Source of the DNA: Butyrivibrio sp.
GTDB taxonomy: Bacteria; Bacillota; Clostridia; Lachnospirales; Lachnospiraceae
Direction: 5' to 3'
Length of the DNA: 64,000 bases
NCBI GenBank assembly: GCA_015056495.1
Contig: SVGC01000002.1
Coordinates: 1 to 64,000 of the forward strand
The notes under the pieces are model-generated. The model worked only from the letters and a program-made list of their open reading frames with translations. It did no database searches and was not told the origin of the DNA. The stretch's first letter is position 1, and the number at the start of each line of letters is the position of its first letter. Below, piece after piece: positions 55,790 through 64,000 of the stretch. The position numbers were made by a program, and so were the translations under genes.

Positions 55790-56848
55790 ATGGCAGGCAA
55801 GGATAAATACGTTGCTTATATTGCAAGTTATACAACAGGTACAGGCGCTAAATTTGGTATTCGTATCTATGATGTAGATATGAAGGGTGGTCGCCTTAAA
55901 GAAAAGGAGAAGGTTGAAATAACCAACTCTTCATATATTGGTATTTCACATAATGGCAAGACTCTTTATTCTATTACAGACCTTGGAGTAGAGTCTTATC
56001 ATATTGAAGAAAACGGTTCACTTACATTTTTGAATGAAGCATCCATAAATGGTATGCGTGGATGTTACCTTAACATGGATCAGGAAGATAAGTTCCTGGT
56101 TACAGCAGGTTATCATGATGGTAAGATAACAGTTCTTCGACTGAATGAGGATGGCAGTATCGGTGAGATCACTGATGAGAAGTTCCATAAGGGACTTGGT
56201 ATTGCAGGTGGTCGTAACCATATTCCTCATGTTCAGTGCTTGAAGGTTTCTAAGGATAATAAGTATTTGTGCGCAGCAGATCTTGGTATGGACAGAGTAG
56301 TTATCTATTCCTTTGACCATGAAAATGGAACTATCAAGGAAGTTGATGTAATACACTGCGATCAGGAATCAGCTCCAAGACACATGCAGTTTTCTAGAGA
56401 CGGTAAATTTTTATACATCGTTCATGAACAGAAATGTTCAATAGAAGTATATTCATACAAGGATAATAATGGAACACCTGATTTTGAGAGAATTCAGACT
56501 GTATACAATACTCAGGAAAAAGATACAACAGGTATTGCCTGCAGTGCACTTTCATTCTCTGAGGATGATAAGTATCTTGTAAGCTCTACAGCTGGCGAGA
56601 ATAATGTCATCATCTATTCTGTAGATAAACAATACGGTGGTCTTAATCAGATACTGGCTCTGCCTATTGCCGGAGAATATCCAAAGGATGCAGCGCTGTT
56701 CCCTGATAACAAGCATCTTGTTTCGCTTAACCATGAGTCAAACACACTTACATTCTTTAATGTAAATATGGAAGCTGGAACACTTGTAATGAATGGACCT
56801 GAACTTCCTGTTGATCAGCCTAACTGCATTGTCTTCCATAAATTATGA
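55790..56848 (+). CDS. Lactonase-family beta-propeller protein
   Basis: A 352-residue seven-bladed propeller of the 6-phosphogluconolactonase (Pgl/YbhE) type. Blade repeats such as ISHNGKTLYSITDLGVESY, VSKDNKYLCAADLGMDRVVI and FSRDGKFLYIVHEQKCSIEV recur about every 50 residues, and the HVQCLKVSKD and PRHMQFSRDG strands match the family. The role is either pentose-phosphate lactone opening or a related lactone. ATG 55790 has AAGGAGG upstream. The 137 bases before it are A+T-rich without a firm promoter. It lies 16 bases before aroC, so the two likely share a transcript. Confidence 0.85.
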   Translation: MAGKDKYVAYIASYTTGTGAKFGIRIYDVDMKGGRLKEKEKVEITNSSYIGISHNGKTLYSITDLGVESYHIEENGSLTFLNEASINGMRGCYLNMDQEDKFLVTAGYHDGKITVLRLNEDGSIGEITDEKFHKGLGIAGGRNHIPHVQCLKVSKDNKYLCAADLGMDRVVIYSFDHENGTIKEVDVIHCDQESAPRHMQFSRDGKFLYIVHEQKCSIEVYSYKDNNGTPDFERIQTVYNTQEKDTTGIACSALSFSEDDKYLVSSTAGENNVIIYSVDKQYGGLNQILALPIAGEYPKDAALFPDNKHLVSLNHESNTLTFFNVNMEAGTLVMNGPELPVDQPNCIVFHKL

Positions 56849-56864
56849 TTAAAGGGGACAAGGT

Positions 56865-57971
56865 ATGTCAGGGTCTAGTTTTGGGAATGTATTAAAAATC
56901 ACTACATGGGGAGAGTCTCATGGCGCAGCTGTTGGAGTAGTAATTGATGGTTTTCCTGCAGGGATGGAGATATGTGAAGAGGATATTCAGAAATATCTTG
57001 ATCTCAGGAAACCTGGACAGTCTGCAATTTCAACACCTAGAAAAGAAGCTGATAAAGTGGAGATACTTTCAGGAGTTTTTGATGGTAAAACAACAGGAAC
57101 TCCTATATCTTTGCTTGTAAGAAATACATCTCAGCATTCTGCGGATTATAATGATATAGCAACTTATTACAGACCGGGACATGCTGATTATACATTTGAT
57201 TCAAAATATGGTTTTAGAGACTACAGAGGTGGCGGAAGATCTTCCGGTCGAGAGACTATCGGAAGGGTGGCTGCAGGTGCTCTGTGTCTAAAACTTCTTG
57301 AGCAGATGGGTATTGAGGTCTATGCCTATACCCGTTCTATAGGTAATGTAGTCATCGATGAAGATAATATGGATCTGAATAAGGTATATCAGACTGTGAC
57401 CAGAATGCCTGATGAAGAAGCTGATAAGAAGGCTATTGCTCTTATTGAAGAGTGCAAGAAGAACCTTGATTCTGTTGGCGGCTCCATTGGCGTTATAGTG
57501 ACCGGAACTCCTGCAGGAATCGGTGATACAGTATTCAATAAGCTTGACGCTCTTTTGGCTGATGCTCTTATGGGAATCGGCGCTGTAAAAGCTGTTGAGG
57601 TAGGCGATGGCATTAAAGTATCTCAGAGCTATGGAAGCGACAATAATGATGCTTTTTGCATTTTAGATGGTAAGGTTAGTAAAAAGACTAATCATTCCGG
57701 TGGTATCCTTGGCGGTATGAGTGATGGATCTGATATAATCCTTCGAGCTTATTTCAAACCAACACCTAGTATTGCCAGAGATCAGGAGACTGTTAATAAA
57801 AACGGTGAAGATATTAATATAAATATCAAAGGCCGTCACGATCCTGTGATCATGCCAAGAGCTGTTGTAGTTGTTCAGTCTATGGTTGCTATCACGCTTC
57901 TTGATGCAATGCTTCTTAATATGTCAGCCAAAGCTGATAATGTGATCCGTTTTTATAAGTCAATTGACTGA
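56865..57971 (+). CDS. aroC: Chorismate synthase
   Basis: A 368-residue FMN-dependent enzyme that makes chorismate from EPSP, the last common step of aromatic amino acid synthesis. Signatures: [21 protein letters not shown] at the start (first motif), [14 protein letters not shown] and the active-site [23 protein letters not shown] 56865 has AAGG close upstream. No other shikimate gene is adjacent; it follows the lactonase-type gene in the same unit. Confidence 0.97.
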   Translation: MSGSSFGNVLKITTWGESHGAAVGVVIDGFPAGMEICEEDIQKYLDLRKPGQSAISTPRKEADKVEILSGVFDGKTTGTPISLLVRNTSQHSADYNDIATYYRPGHADYTFDSKYGFRDYRGGGRSSGRETIGRVAAGALCLKLLEQMGIEVYAYTRSIGNVVIDEDNMDLNKVYQTVTRMPDEEADKKAIALIEECKKNLDSVGGSIGVIVTGTPAGIGDTVFNKLDALLADALMGIGAVKAVEVGDGIKVSQSYGSDNNDAFCILDGKVSKKTNHSGGILGGMSDGSDIILRAYFKPTPSIARDQETVNKNGEDININIKGRHDPVIMPRAVVVVQSMVAITLLDAMLLNMSAKADNVIRFYKSID

Positions 57972-58054
57972 TCTATATATCAGGAGCTGATTTTGATGTA
58001 TTTTAATCAATGTTACTACGTATTATTTTAAACGAATATTTGTACTAGAATATT

Positions 58055-58113
58055 AGCAACATGTCAAAACTCTTTTGCCGTAAGGCCTACAGAGGAGGGC
58101 ATGTTGCTTTTGT
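58055..58113 (+). terminator. Structured terminator after aroC
   Basis: AGCAACATG (58055-58063) pairs with CATGTTGCT (58100-58108), then TTTGTTTT. Inside, CTCT/AGAG and a GCC-GTAA-GGC hairpin with a GNRA-type loop make a more elaborate fold than a simple terminator. Confidence 0.75.
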
Positions 58114-58214
58114 TTTAGTTGGTGCTTTTTTATAAAAAAAGTCTTTAAAAACAATGAAAAAATGGTAATATAGTATATATGTGTTTATAGTCGTGATATG
58201 AGGGGAAGACGATA

Positions 58215-59342
58215 ATGAACATTGCGGATTTGTCCATGAAGACATCCTTTAAAGAAAGGGTGCTTTCTGGTTTTAAGAAATTTACAAGAAAACATAAATA
58301 TTTAGCTGTTCCAGCGCTTGGGATTACTGTGGTGATACTGACTTTTTATAATATATTGCTTTATTTTTACAGTAATTTTAAGCGTTATATGTGTTTAGCC
58401 AGTGTGCTTTTTTTCTTTATAGCCAGCAGTAGTTTTTCGTATCCATCACTTTCTTTAAATGTCAGTTTTGTTTCCAACTCAAGCATTGATGAAAGAGAAT
58501 ATGATACAGTATCATCTGATGAGCTCTTACCGGCAGATGCTGTTAATGATACAGTAGTTCTTGCTGAAGTAGAGGAGATCGATCCGGCTCTTTCAGCTGC
58601 TCCGGAGAAGACACATATCGATGATATTGATCTTGAAGGAGAGGATGGTGTGATCGAGACTATTTCTCTGGAAGATTTTGTCGTAACTGAGAGTGATAGT
58701 GATGAGAACACTATAGAGGAACAGAGTACTTCTGAAGATGCTGATGGAGCACAGTCCTGCACCTTTAGTAAGGATGATTGGAAGCTTATTCTGGTAAACA
58801 AGCAGCATCCGATCCCTGAGGATTATGAATTCCCACTTGGTGATCTTAATTCTAATATGCATTGTGATCAGCGTATCATTTCAAGCCTTTATGATATGTT
58901 CAAAGCTGCCAGTGCAGATGGAGTCAATCTCATAATCTGTTCTCCTTATCGTAACAGATCAAGACAGGAGATGCTGTTTTCAAATAAGATCGATTATTAT
59001 ATGGAAGCCGGTTTTTCTTATATGGATTCATATAACCTTTCATCTCAGGCAGTTACAATTCCTGGCGCCAGTGAACATCAGATAGGTCTGGCAATTGATA
59101 TTGTCAGTGATTCCTATTCCGCACTGGATGAGAGATTTGGAGAGACTTTGGCCGGTAAATGGCTTGCTCAGAACAGTTATAAGTATGGTTTTATTGTAAG
59201 ATATCCTGCTGGTAAGGAAGATATTACCAGTATAGAATATGAGCCATGGCATTTCCGTTATGTCGGAGTAGACGCAGCTACAGTTATTCATGAGGAAAAT
59301 ATATGCCTTGAAGAATTCTGGAGCGAATATTTATATGACTGA
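58215..59342 (+). CDS. VanY-type D-alanyl-D-alanine carboxypeptidase
   Basis: 375 residues. One or two membrane segments near 34-55 and 60-78 anchor it. A ~110-residue acidic linker follows (many Asp/Glu/Ser), then a VanY peptidase domain (about 190-370) with zinc motifs SEHQIGLAIDI and the catalytic/His pair in YEPWHFRYVG. It should trim the terminal D-Ala of peptidoglycan stems outside the cell. ATG 58215 has GAGGGG upstream. No van regulatory or ligase genes are near, so it is a housekeeping wall enzyme and not a glycopeptide-resistance operon. It ends ten bases before tgt. Confidence 0.9.
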   Translation: MNIADLSMKTSFKERVLSGFKKFTRKHKYLAVPALGITVVILTFYNILLYFYSNFKRYMCLASVLFFFIASSSFSYPSLSLNVSFVSNSSIDEREYDTVSSDELLPADAVNDTVVLAEVEEIDPALSAAPEKTHIDDIDLEGEDGVIETISLEDFVVTESDSDENTIEEQSTSEDADGAQSCTFSKDDWKLILVNKQHPIPEDYEFPLGDLNSNMHCDQRIISSLYDMFKAASADGVNLIICSPYRNRSRQEMLFSNKIDYYMEAGFSYMDSYNLSSQAVTIPGASEHQIGLAIDIVSDSYSALDERFGETLAGKWLAQNSYKYGFIVRYPAGKEDITSIEYEPWHFRYVGVDAATVIHEENICLEEFWSEYLYD

Positions 59343-59352
59343 TGGAGAGCAT

Positions 59353-60534
59353 ATGTACAAAGTATTGAAAACATCCGGTAGAGCCAAGAGAGCTGTACTG
59401 GAAACAGTTCACGGAACTATTCAGACACCTGTTTTTATGAATGTTGCAACTGTTGCAGCTATTAAAGGCGGTGTATCTACTGAGGATCTGGAAGAGATAG
59501 GAACTCAGGTGGTTTTATCCAATACCTATCATCTTCATTTAAGACCCGGCGATGACGTAATATATAAAATGGGCGGATTGCATAAGTTCATGTCATGCAA
59601 TAAGCCCATTCTTACTGACTCAGGCGGATTTCAGGTATTTTCACTTGCGCAGAATCGAAAGATCAAAGAAGAAGGCGTATATTTCAGATCTCATATTGAT
59701 GGCCACAAGCTGTTCATGGGACCTGAAGAGAGTATGCGTATACAGTCCCATATTGGTTCTACAATAGCTATGGCTTTTGATGAATGTCCATCTGCCAGGG
59801 CTGAGCATGAATATGTTCAGATGTCTGTAGACAGGACTACAAGATGGCTTGAGCGTTGCAAAAAGGAAATGGACAGACTTAATTCCCTTCCGGGAACAGT
59901 CAATCCACATCAGATGCTTTTTGGAATCAATCAGGGAGCAATTTTTGATGATATCAGGATCGAGCATGCCAAGACTATTTCACAGATGAATCTTGACGGA
60001 TATGCTGTAGGCGGCCTTGCAGTAGGTGAGACACATGAGCAGATGTATCATGTGCTTGATACTGTTGTTCCATACCTTCCTCAGGATAAACCTACATACC
60101 TTATGGGTGTTGGAACTCCTGCCAATATTTTGGAAGCGGTAGAACGCGGTATAGACTTTTTTGATTGCGTATATCCTAGTCGTAATGGTCGTCACGGACA
60201 TTTATATACAAAGCGTGGACATATCAATCTTTTAAATGCCAGATATGAGCTTGATAATACACCTATCGAAGAAGGATGTAATTGTCCGGCATGTCGCAGA
60301 TATTCCAAGAGCTATATAAGACATCTGCTTAAGTCAGGGGAGATGCTTGGAATGAGACTATGCGTTCTTCATAATCTGTATTTTTATAACCATATGATGG
60401 AAGATATCCGTACAGCACTTGATGAAGACAGATTTGATACTTTCAAGAAGGATATGCTTGAAAGTATGATGGAATTTGATAAAGACGATAATGTTGGAAA
60501 ATATGATATTGCTAAAGGATGGAAGAAAGGTTGA
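59353..60534 (+). CDS. tgt: tRNA-guanine transglycosylase
   Basis: A 393-residue enzyme exchanging guanine-34 for preQ1 in GUN-anticodon tRNAs, towards queuosine. The catalytic Asp lies in LTDSGGFQVFSLA and the nucleophilic Asp in FDCVYPSRNGRHG. Zinc ligands are the Cys set in CNCPACRRYS and a later His in VLHNLYF. ATG 59353 has GGAGA five bases upstream; the in-frame ATG 59335 and the longer reading overlap vanY and are less likely. tgt followed by yajC is a conserved order. Confidence 0.96.
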   Translation: MYKVLKTSGRAKRAVLETVHGTIQTPVFMNVATVAAIKGGVSTEDLEEIGTQVVLSNTYHLHLRPGDDVIYKMGGLHKFMSCNKPILTDSGGFQVFSLAQNRKIKEEGVYFRSHIDGHKLFMGPEESMRIQSHIGSTIAMAFDECPSARAEHEYVQMSVDRTTRWLERCKKEMDRLNSLPGTVNPHQMLFGINQGAIFDDIRIEHAKTISQMNLDGYAVGGLAVGETHEQMYHVLDTVVPYLPQDKPTYLMGVGTPANILEAVERGIDFFDCVYPSRNGRHGHLYTKRGHINLLNARYELDNTPIEEGCNCPACRRYSKSYIRHLLKSGEMLGMRLCVLHNLYFYNHMMEDIRTALDEDRFDTFKKDMLESMMEFDKDDNVGKYDIAKGWKKG

Positions 60535-60536
60535 TT

Positions 60537-60556
60537 CTTGATTAAATTTAATCAAG
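60537..60556. repeat. Perfect 20-base palindrome after tgt
   Basis: The bases from CTTGATTAAA to TTTAATCAAG read the same on both strands. With no T-tract after it, it could be an operator for the yajC promoter 34 bases further on or simply a 3' hairpin for tgt. Confidence 0.5.
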
Positions 60557-60589
60557 ATAATGTGATTTCATTTAATTAAATATTGTCTC

Positions 60590-60618
60590 TTGTAATCAAA
60601 TCTTATTTTGTGTATGAT
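60590..60618 (+). promoter_or_regulatory. Sigma-A promoter of yajC
   Basis: TTGTAA (60590-60595), a 17-base spacer and TATGAT (60613-60618), about 38 bases before the start codon. Confidence 0.7.
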
Positions 60619-60656
60619 TTATAAGTGATTATTTAAGATACTTGGAGGCTTACGAA

Positions 60657-61025
60657 ATGAGTAATTTTGGTGTTTTATTAGCAGCTGATACTGCTACTGC
60701 AGCTACATCAGGATCAACTTTGATGATCGTTGTTATTTATATTCTGATTTTTGCTGCATTTTATTTCTTTATGATCCGTCCTCAGAGAAAGAGCGACAGA
60801 CAGAAGGCTCAGACAATTGCAGCCCTTGAAGTTGGCGATAGTGTTCGTACAACAGGTGGCTTTATTGGAACTGTTATTGATATTAGTGACGAGGCTGTTA
60901 TAGTTGAATTTGGTAATAACAAGAATTGCCGTATTCCTATGGTCAAGGAAGCTATTGTAGAGGTTGAAAAGCCTCAGGATGCAGTTATTAAAGAAGAGCC
61001 TGCAAATGAAAAGAAGAAAAAGTAA
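60657..61025 (+). CDS. yajC: Preprotein translocase subunit YajC
   Basis: A 122-residue single-pass membrane protein accessory to SecDF. One helix at about 21-41 is followed by the family motif FFMIRPQRKSDRQ and a small cytoplasmic beta domain (VGDSVRTTGGFIGTVIDISD). The tail is Lys/Glu-rich. ATG 60657 is eight bases after GGAGG, and the TTG five codons earlier is rejected. No secD/secF follows; a terminator and leuB come next. Confidence 0.95.
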   Translation: MSNFGVLLAADTATAATSGSTLMIVVIYILIFAAFYFFMIRPQRKSDRQKAQTIAALEVGDSVRTTGGFIGTVIDISDEAVIVEFGNNKNCRIPMVKEAIVEVEKPQDAVIKEEPANEKKKK

Positions 61026-61056
61026 TTATATTTTTTCCGAGTAAATTGATTTTTTA

Positions 61057-61097
61057 AGACGCTGCGTTAGGCTTTCGAGCTCTGATGCAGCGCTTTT
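61057..61097 (+). terminator. Intrinsic terminator after yajC
   Basis: GACGCTGCGT pairs with ATGCAGCGC (mismatch tolerated), with an inner GCTTTCGAGC hairpin, followed by TTTTT. Confidence 0.75.
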
Positions 61098-61128
61098 TAC
61101 AAGAATAATAAATATGGGAGAAAATGGT

Positions 61129-62223
61129 ATGAAGATGAATATTACGTGTATTCCAGGTGATGGAATAGGTCCGGAGATCGTGACCGAAGCAAAAAAGGTT
61201 CTTGATAAAGTAGGGGATAAATTTGGTCATGAACTTGTTTACACAGATGTTTTGATGGGAGGCTGCTCTATAGATAAATATGGAGTTCCTCTTACAGATG
61301 AGACTATTGAAATAGCCAAGTCTGCTGATGCTGTCCTTATGGGCTCAATTGGCGGTAACACTTCTACATCGCCATGGTACAAGCTTGAGCCTTCACTCAG
61401 ACCAGAAGCTGGTCTTCTTAAAATTCGTAAAGCTTTAAATCTGTTTGCCAATTTAAGACCTGCATTCCTGTATCAGGAGTTAAAAGATTCCTGTCCTTTA
61501 AAAGAAGCTACAGGTGAAAAGGGATTTGATCTTTTGATCATGAGAGAACTTACAGGTGGTCTGTATTTTGGAGATAGAAAGACAGAGGAAATCGATGGCG
61601 AAAAGATTGCAACCGATACACTTGTTTATAAGGAAAGTGAGATCAGAAGAATCGCTATCAGAGCCTTTGATGTTGCTATGAAGCGCAGAAAGAAAGTTAC
61701 AAGTGTTGATAAAGCCAATGTTCTTGATTCATCAAGACTCTGGAGAAGTGTTGTCAATGAAGTTGCCAAGGATTATCCTGAAGTTGAGCTTGAGCATATG
61801 CTTGTTGATAACTGCGCTATGCAGCTTGTAAAAGATCCTTCACAGTTTGATGTTGTTTTAACTGAGAACATGTTTGGAGATATTTTATCTGACGAAGCCA
61901 GTATGATCACAGGATCTATCGGCATGCTTCCAAGTGCCTCTCTTAATGAGACAAGTTTTGGTTTATATGAGCCTAGCCACGGAAGTGCGCCTGATATTGC
62001 TGGTATGGATATTGCCAATCCTATTGCTACAATCCTTTCAGCGGCTATGATGCTCAGATATTCATTTAATTTAAGTAAAGAGGCTGATGCCATTGAAAAT
62101 GCAGTTACCTCGGTACTGAAAGAAGGCTATCGTACCAAGGATCTTATGCCTATCCAGGATAGAGATAAGTTTACTGAGTGCGGATGCCGAAAGATGGGAG
62201 ATTTGATTGCAGAAAGAATCTAA
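61129..62223 (+). CDS. leuB: 3-isopropylmalate dehydrogenase
   Basis: A 364-residue NAD-dependent beta-decarboxylating dehydrogenase of leucine synthesis. The start [13 protein letters not shown], the substrate loop [16 protein letters not shown] (whose Leu/Ala pattern marks isopropylmalate, not isocitrate), the catalytic [12 protein letters not shown] and the NAD-site HGSAPDIAG are all present. ATG 61129 has GGGAG eight bases upstream; ATG 61114 is five codons earlier. leuA, leuC and leuD are not next to it. A membrane glycosyltransferase-like gene overlaps its 3' end, and ilvD follows that. Confidence 0.96.
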   Translation: MKMNITCIPGDGIGPEIVTEAKKVLDKVGDKFGHELVYTDVLMGGCSIDKYGVPLTDETIEIAKSADAVLMGSIGGNTSTSPWYKLEPSLRPEAGLLKIRKALNLFANLRPAFLYQELKDSCPLKEATGEKGFDLLIMRELTGGLYFGDRKTEEIDGEKIATDTLVYKESEIRRIAIRAFDVAMKRRKKVTSVDKANVLDSSRLWRSVVNEVAKDYPEVELEHMLVDNCAMQLVKDPSQFDVVLTENMFGDILSDEASMITGSIGMLPSASLNETSFGLYEPSHGSAPDIAGMDIANPIATILSAAMMLRYSFNLSKEADAIENAVTSVLKEGYRTKDLMPIQDRDKFTECGCRKMGDLIAERI

Positions 62224-63931
62224 AAACCAACAGGATTATTTTTTGAATATATTGAGTAAACTACCTGGTAAGCCGGAATCAATTGCGGTAACATTGTTTA
62301 TTCTTGCAATGGCAGCATATTATTTTTGGAGATTGATATATCTGACTCCCTGGTATGATGAATTGTATACTTACTATACTTTCATCAGTAGAGGACCGGT
62401 CTATGCAGCTATACACTGGCCTGTTCCTAACAATCATGTAGGCTATTCAGTATTATCAGCTATCCTTGATCTGTTTGGCAATTCCTACATAGGTCTTAGA
62501 GGCGTCAGCTTTATCTGTGCTGTAGCCAATCTTATATTGATATATAAGATTGCCGGAAAGTATATGTCATACTGGATGCCATTTGCAACGGTATTGATCT
62601 ATTCGGGATTTAGAATAGTCAATGATCTGTCTGTTCAGGGAAGAGGTTATTCTCTTTCTACGACATGTTTTCTTGTGGCTATTCTCTGCATGTCAGATAT
62701 ATGTATGTTGGGTAATGTTAAAAAGTCCACTTTTGTGATCTTTGTAATATCCCTTTCATACGGATTATACACGGTTCCTACCAGTGTATATTGGGTTATA
62801 CCTCTATGTATTGCAGGCGGAATTTACCTTTTGATCAATGGTTTCAGGATCGGTAAACTCAGTGATAAGAGCTTTTGGGTAAGTTCTTATATTATCAGAT
62901 TAAAGAGTCTGATCATTTCCGGTGTTGTAGCTGCAGTTATTACTGTCATGCTTTATTCAATAATATGGCTGGCAATTGGCTGTAATTATTTAACAGATGA
63001 TCCTACAAGTACTTATTATGGAAATGGCCATTTTTACACACTTTTACATGCTCCATTTTTGTCCTATGCTACAGGTATTCATTTAATGACTTCCACTTCA
63101 TACATACAGGGCAGTGGCAGAGATGGCATACTTCTTAATATGCCAGAATATTTTGTATATCTGTTTAATTACTTTTTGAATGGTTTTGGGGTAGTTTTGT
63201 TTGTGGCTGTTCTGATCGCACTTATCATTTTACTGGTGCAGTGCATCAGACATTTTCAGTATAGTAAGACCTTACTTAATCTGATCTATATATGTTGTAT
63301 TTTATTTGTTCCAATAATGCTTTTTTTACAGGGCAATCTGCCATATCTGTATTTGAGGATATTTTCTTATATGGCGTTCCTTGTGGCATTTGGAATTACT
63401 AATATTTTCGAATTTATTATCAATCATAGTAATAAGTTATATAACCGAAAAAGAGGCTATGATAAAGAACCTGAGGGAACAGATATCATATACACAGATA
63501 TAGTTGATATCAAGCTTTCGGATGATAATAAATGGTATGAAACTGCTGGCGTTTATATTCCGTTTGCATTTGTAGCGATTTGTTTTTGCCTTCTGTTTTT
63601 ATTTGGGGATTATCATGGACAGCTTGGCGAAAGAGAGCATTATCTGTATGAAGCGTTATCTATGGCAGATGTAGATTTACGACAGAATATCTGTGTGACA
63701 GATTTTGAAGAACAGTATCTTCTTAAGTTTGCATATGATATCGATTGTGAAAATACTGTAATTGAAGGCTCCGATATGGTCATCATTGATAAATGCATGA
63801 TCAAGGAGAATTATGATGGAGCTGATGCTTATTTGTATTTCACTAATCATGATTCCATTCCATGGGATTATATAAACAATGCGCTTATAAAAAAATATGA
63901 AAATGAAGAATTTGTTTTATATGTAAAATAA
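62207..63931 (+). CDS. Polytopic glycosyltransferase-like membrane protein (GT39/ArnT type)
   Basis: 574 residues with about 11 transmembrane helices (first near 27-45, last near 445-465) and a soluble C-terminal ~110-residue part. The first loop has [10 protein letters not shown], matching the acidic catalytic motif of GT-C glycosyltransferases that use lipid-linked sugars (PMT/ArnT-like). This is inference from fold and motif; the acceptor is unknown. TTG 62207 has GGGAG six bases before it and overlaps leuB by 17 bases; TTG 63 bases short of that reading's first helix (62243, AGGA upstream) is the alternative start. It sits between leuB and ilvD. Confidence 0.72.
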   Translation: MQKESKNQQDYFLNILSKLPGKPESIAVTLFILAMAAYYFWRLIYLTPWYDELYTYYTFISRGPVYAAIHWPVPNNHVGYSVLSAILDLFGNSYIGLRGVSFICAVANLILIYKIAGKYMSYWMPFATVLIYSGFRIVNDLSVQGRGYSLSTTCFLVAILCMSDICMLGNVKKSTFVIFVISLSYGLYTVPTSVYWVIPLCIAGGIYLLINGFRIGKLSDKSFWVSSYIIRLKSLIISGVVAAVITVMLYSIIWLAIGCNYLTDDPTSTYYGNGHFYTLLHAPFLSYATGIHLMTSTSYIQGSGRDGILLNMPEYFVYLFNYFLNGFGVVLFVAVLIALIILLVQCIRHFQYSKTLLNLIYICCILFVPIMLFLQGNLPYLYLRIFSYMAFLVAFGITNIFEFIINHSNKLYNRKRGYDKEPEGTDIIYTDIVDIKLSDDNKWYETAGVYIPFAFVAICFCLLFLFGDYHGQLGEREHYLYEALSMADVDLRQNICVTDFEEQYLLKFAYDIDCENTVIEGSDMVIIDKCMIKENYDGADAYLYFTNHDSIPWDYINNALIKKYENEEFVLYVK

Positions 63932-63954
63932 AAAGGTAGAAGGAGATTTAGGTT

Positions 63955-64000
63955 ATGAATAGTGATCGTGTACTTAGAGGTTTGCAGCAGGCACCTCACA
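63955..64000 (+). CDS. ilvD: Dihydroxy-acid dehydratase, first 15 codons only
   Basis: The window ends inside this gene. The visible N-terminus MNSDRVLRGLQQAPH matches the start of IlvD, the iron-sulfur dehydratase of valine and isoleucine synthesis. ATG 63955 has AGGAGA eight bases upstream. leuB-(membrane protein)-ilvD on one strand suggests a branched-chain amino acid operon that continues beyond the window. Confidence 0.75.
   Translation, partial: MNSDRVLRGLQQAPH

Noticed and set aside
58215-59342. Vancomycin-resistance vanY
   Set aside because: No vanHAX, vanRS or other resistance genes are near; VanY-fold carboxypeptidases are common housekeeping enzymes.
1-64000. CRISPR arrays, prophage or insertion sequences
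   Set aside because: No regularly spaced repeats, transposase, integrase or phage structural genes were seen on either strand.

Overview
The window looks like chromosomal DNA of a low-GC, Gram-positive anaerobe of the Lachnospiraceae, probably close to Butyrivibrio or Pseudobutyrivibrio. The grounds are the A+T-rich composition, strong AGGAGG-type ribosome sites, intrinsic terminators after most units, sigma-A-like promoters, electron-bifurcating NfnAB, a formate-tetrahydrofolate ligase, SpoVB-like and PhoH/YbeY genes in clostridial order, and a stand-alone FakA-middle-domain protein of a kind common in that family. The taxonomic call is inference. There is no CRISPR array, prophage, transposase or rRNA, and no tRNA gene was recognised; nearly all genes are on the + strand.

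Layout. 1-5900: a PlsC-like acyltransferase, then a tight three-gene unit (CehA/McbA-type PHP hydrolase, heparinase-II/III-like protein, sugar-type solute-binding lipoprotein with no permease beside it), ended by a pair of REP-like palindromic repeats. 5901-15490: S9 peptidase, HAD phosphatase, trpS, RpiB-like isomerase, glpP, a TPR membrane protein with thiamine pyrophosphokinase, and gpmI. 15500-17285: a soluble hybrid histidine kinase with an inverted repeat inside its promoter. 17286-26055: an oligopeptide-type ABC importer behind a structured leader that contains an intrinsic terminator. Two of its subunits are remodelled: the OppC-type permease carries seven RCC1-like repeats (about 395 extra residues) in its first extracytoplasmic loop, and the OppF-type ATPase carries about 180 residues of coiled-coil sequence between Walker A and the Q-loop. 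This is the most unusual system in the window.

26056-33510: secG, a serine hydrolase, rnr-smpB-ssrA (the trans-translation set) with a degenerate tRNA-like copy just behind ssrA, proB, the FakA-middle-domain protein, and a minus-strand unknown. 33647-42876: ftsK/spoIIIE, fhs and folD (one-carbon metabolism), a zinc-ribbon/CHB_HEX surface protein, and nfnAB. 42947-52476: a MORN protein, then a run of overlapping genes rlmH-phoH-(degenerate pgpH)-ybeY-MOP flippase-two flavoproteins. The PgpH homologue has lost its extracellular domain and its HD catalytic motif.

52574-64000: minus-strand 5-formyl-THF cyclo-ligase, proA coupled to a tandem-duplicated class II aldolase-like protein, a lactonase-type propeller, aroC, a VanY-type carboxypeptidase, tgt-yajC, then leuB, a polytopic glycosyltransferase-like protein and the first codons of ilvD, so a cell-envelope gene sits inside a branched-chain amino acid operon. 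Start codons were often moved downstream of the longest ORF where a ribosome-binding site decided the matter.
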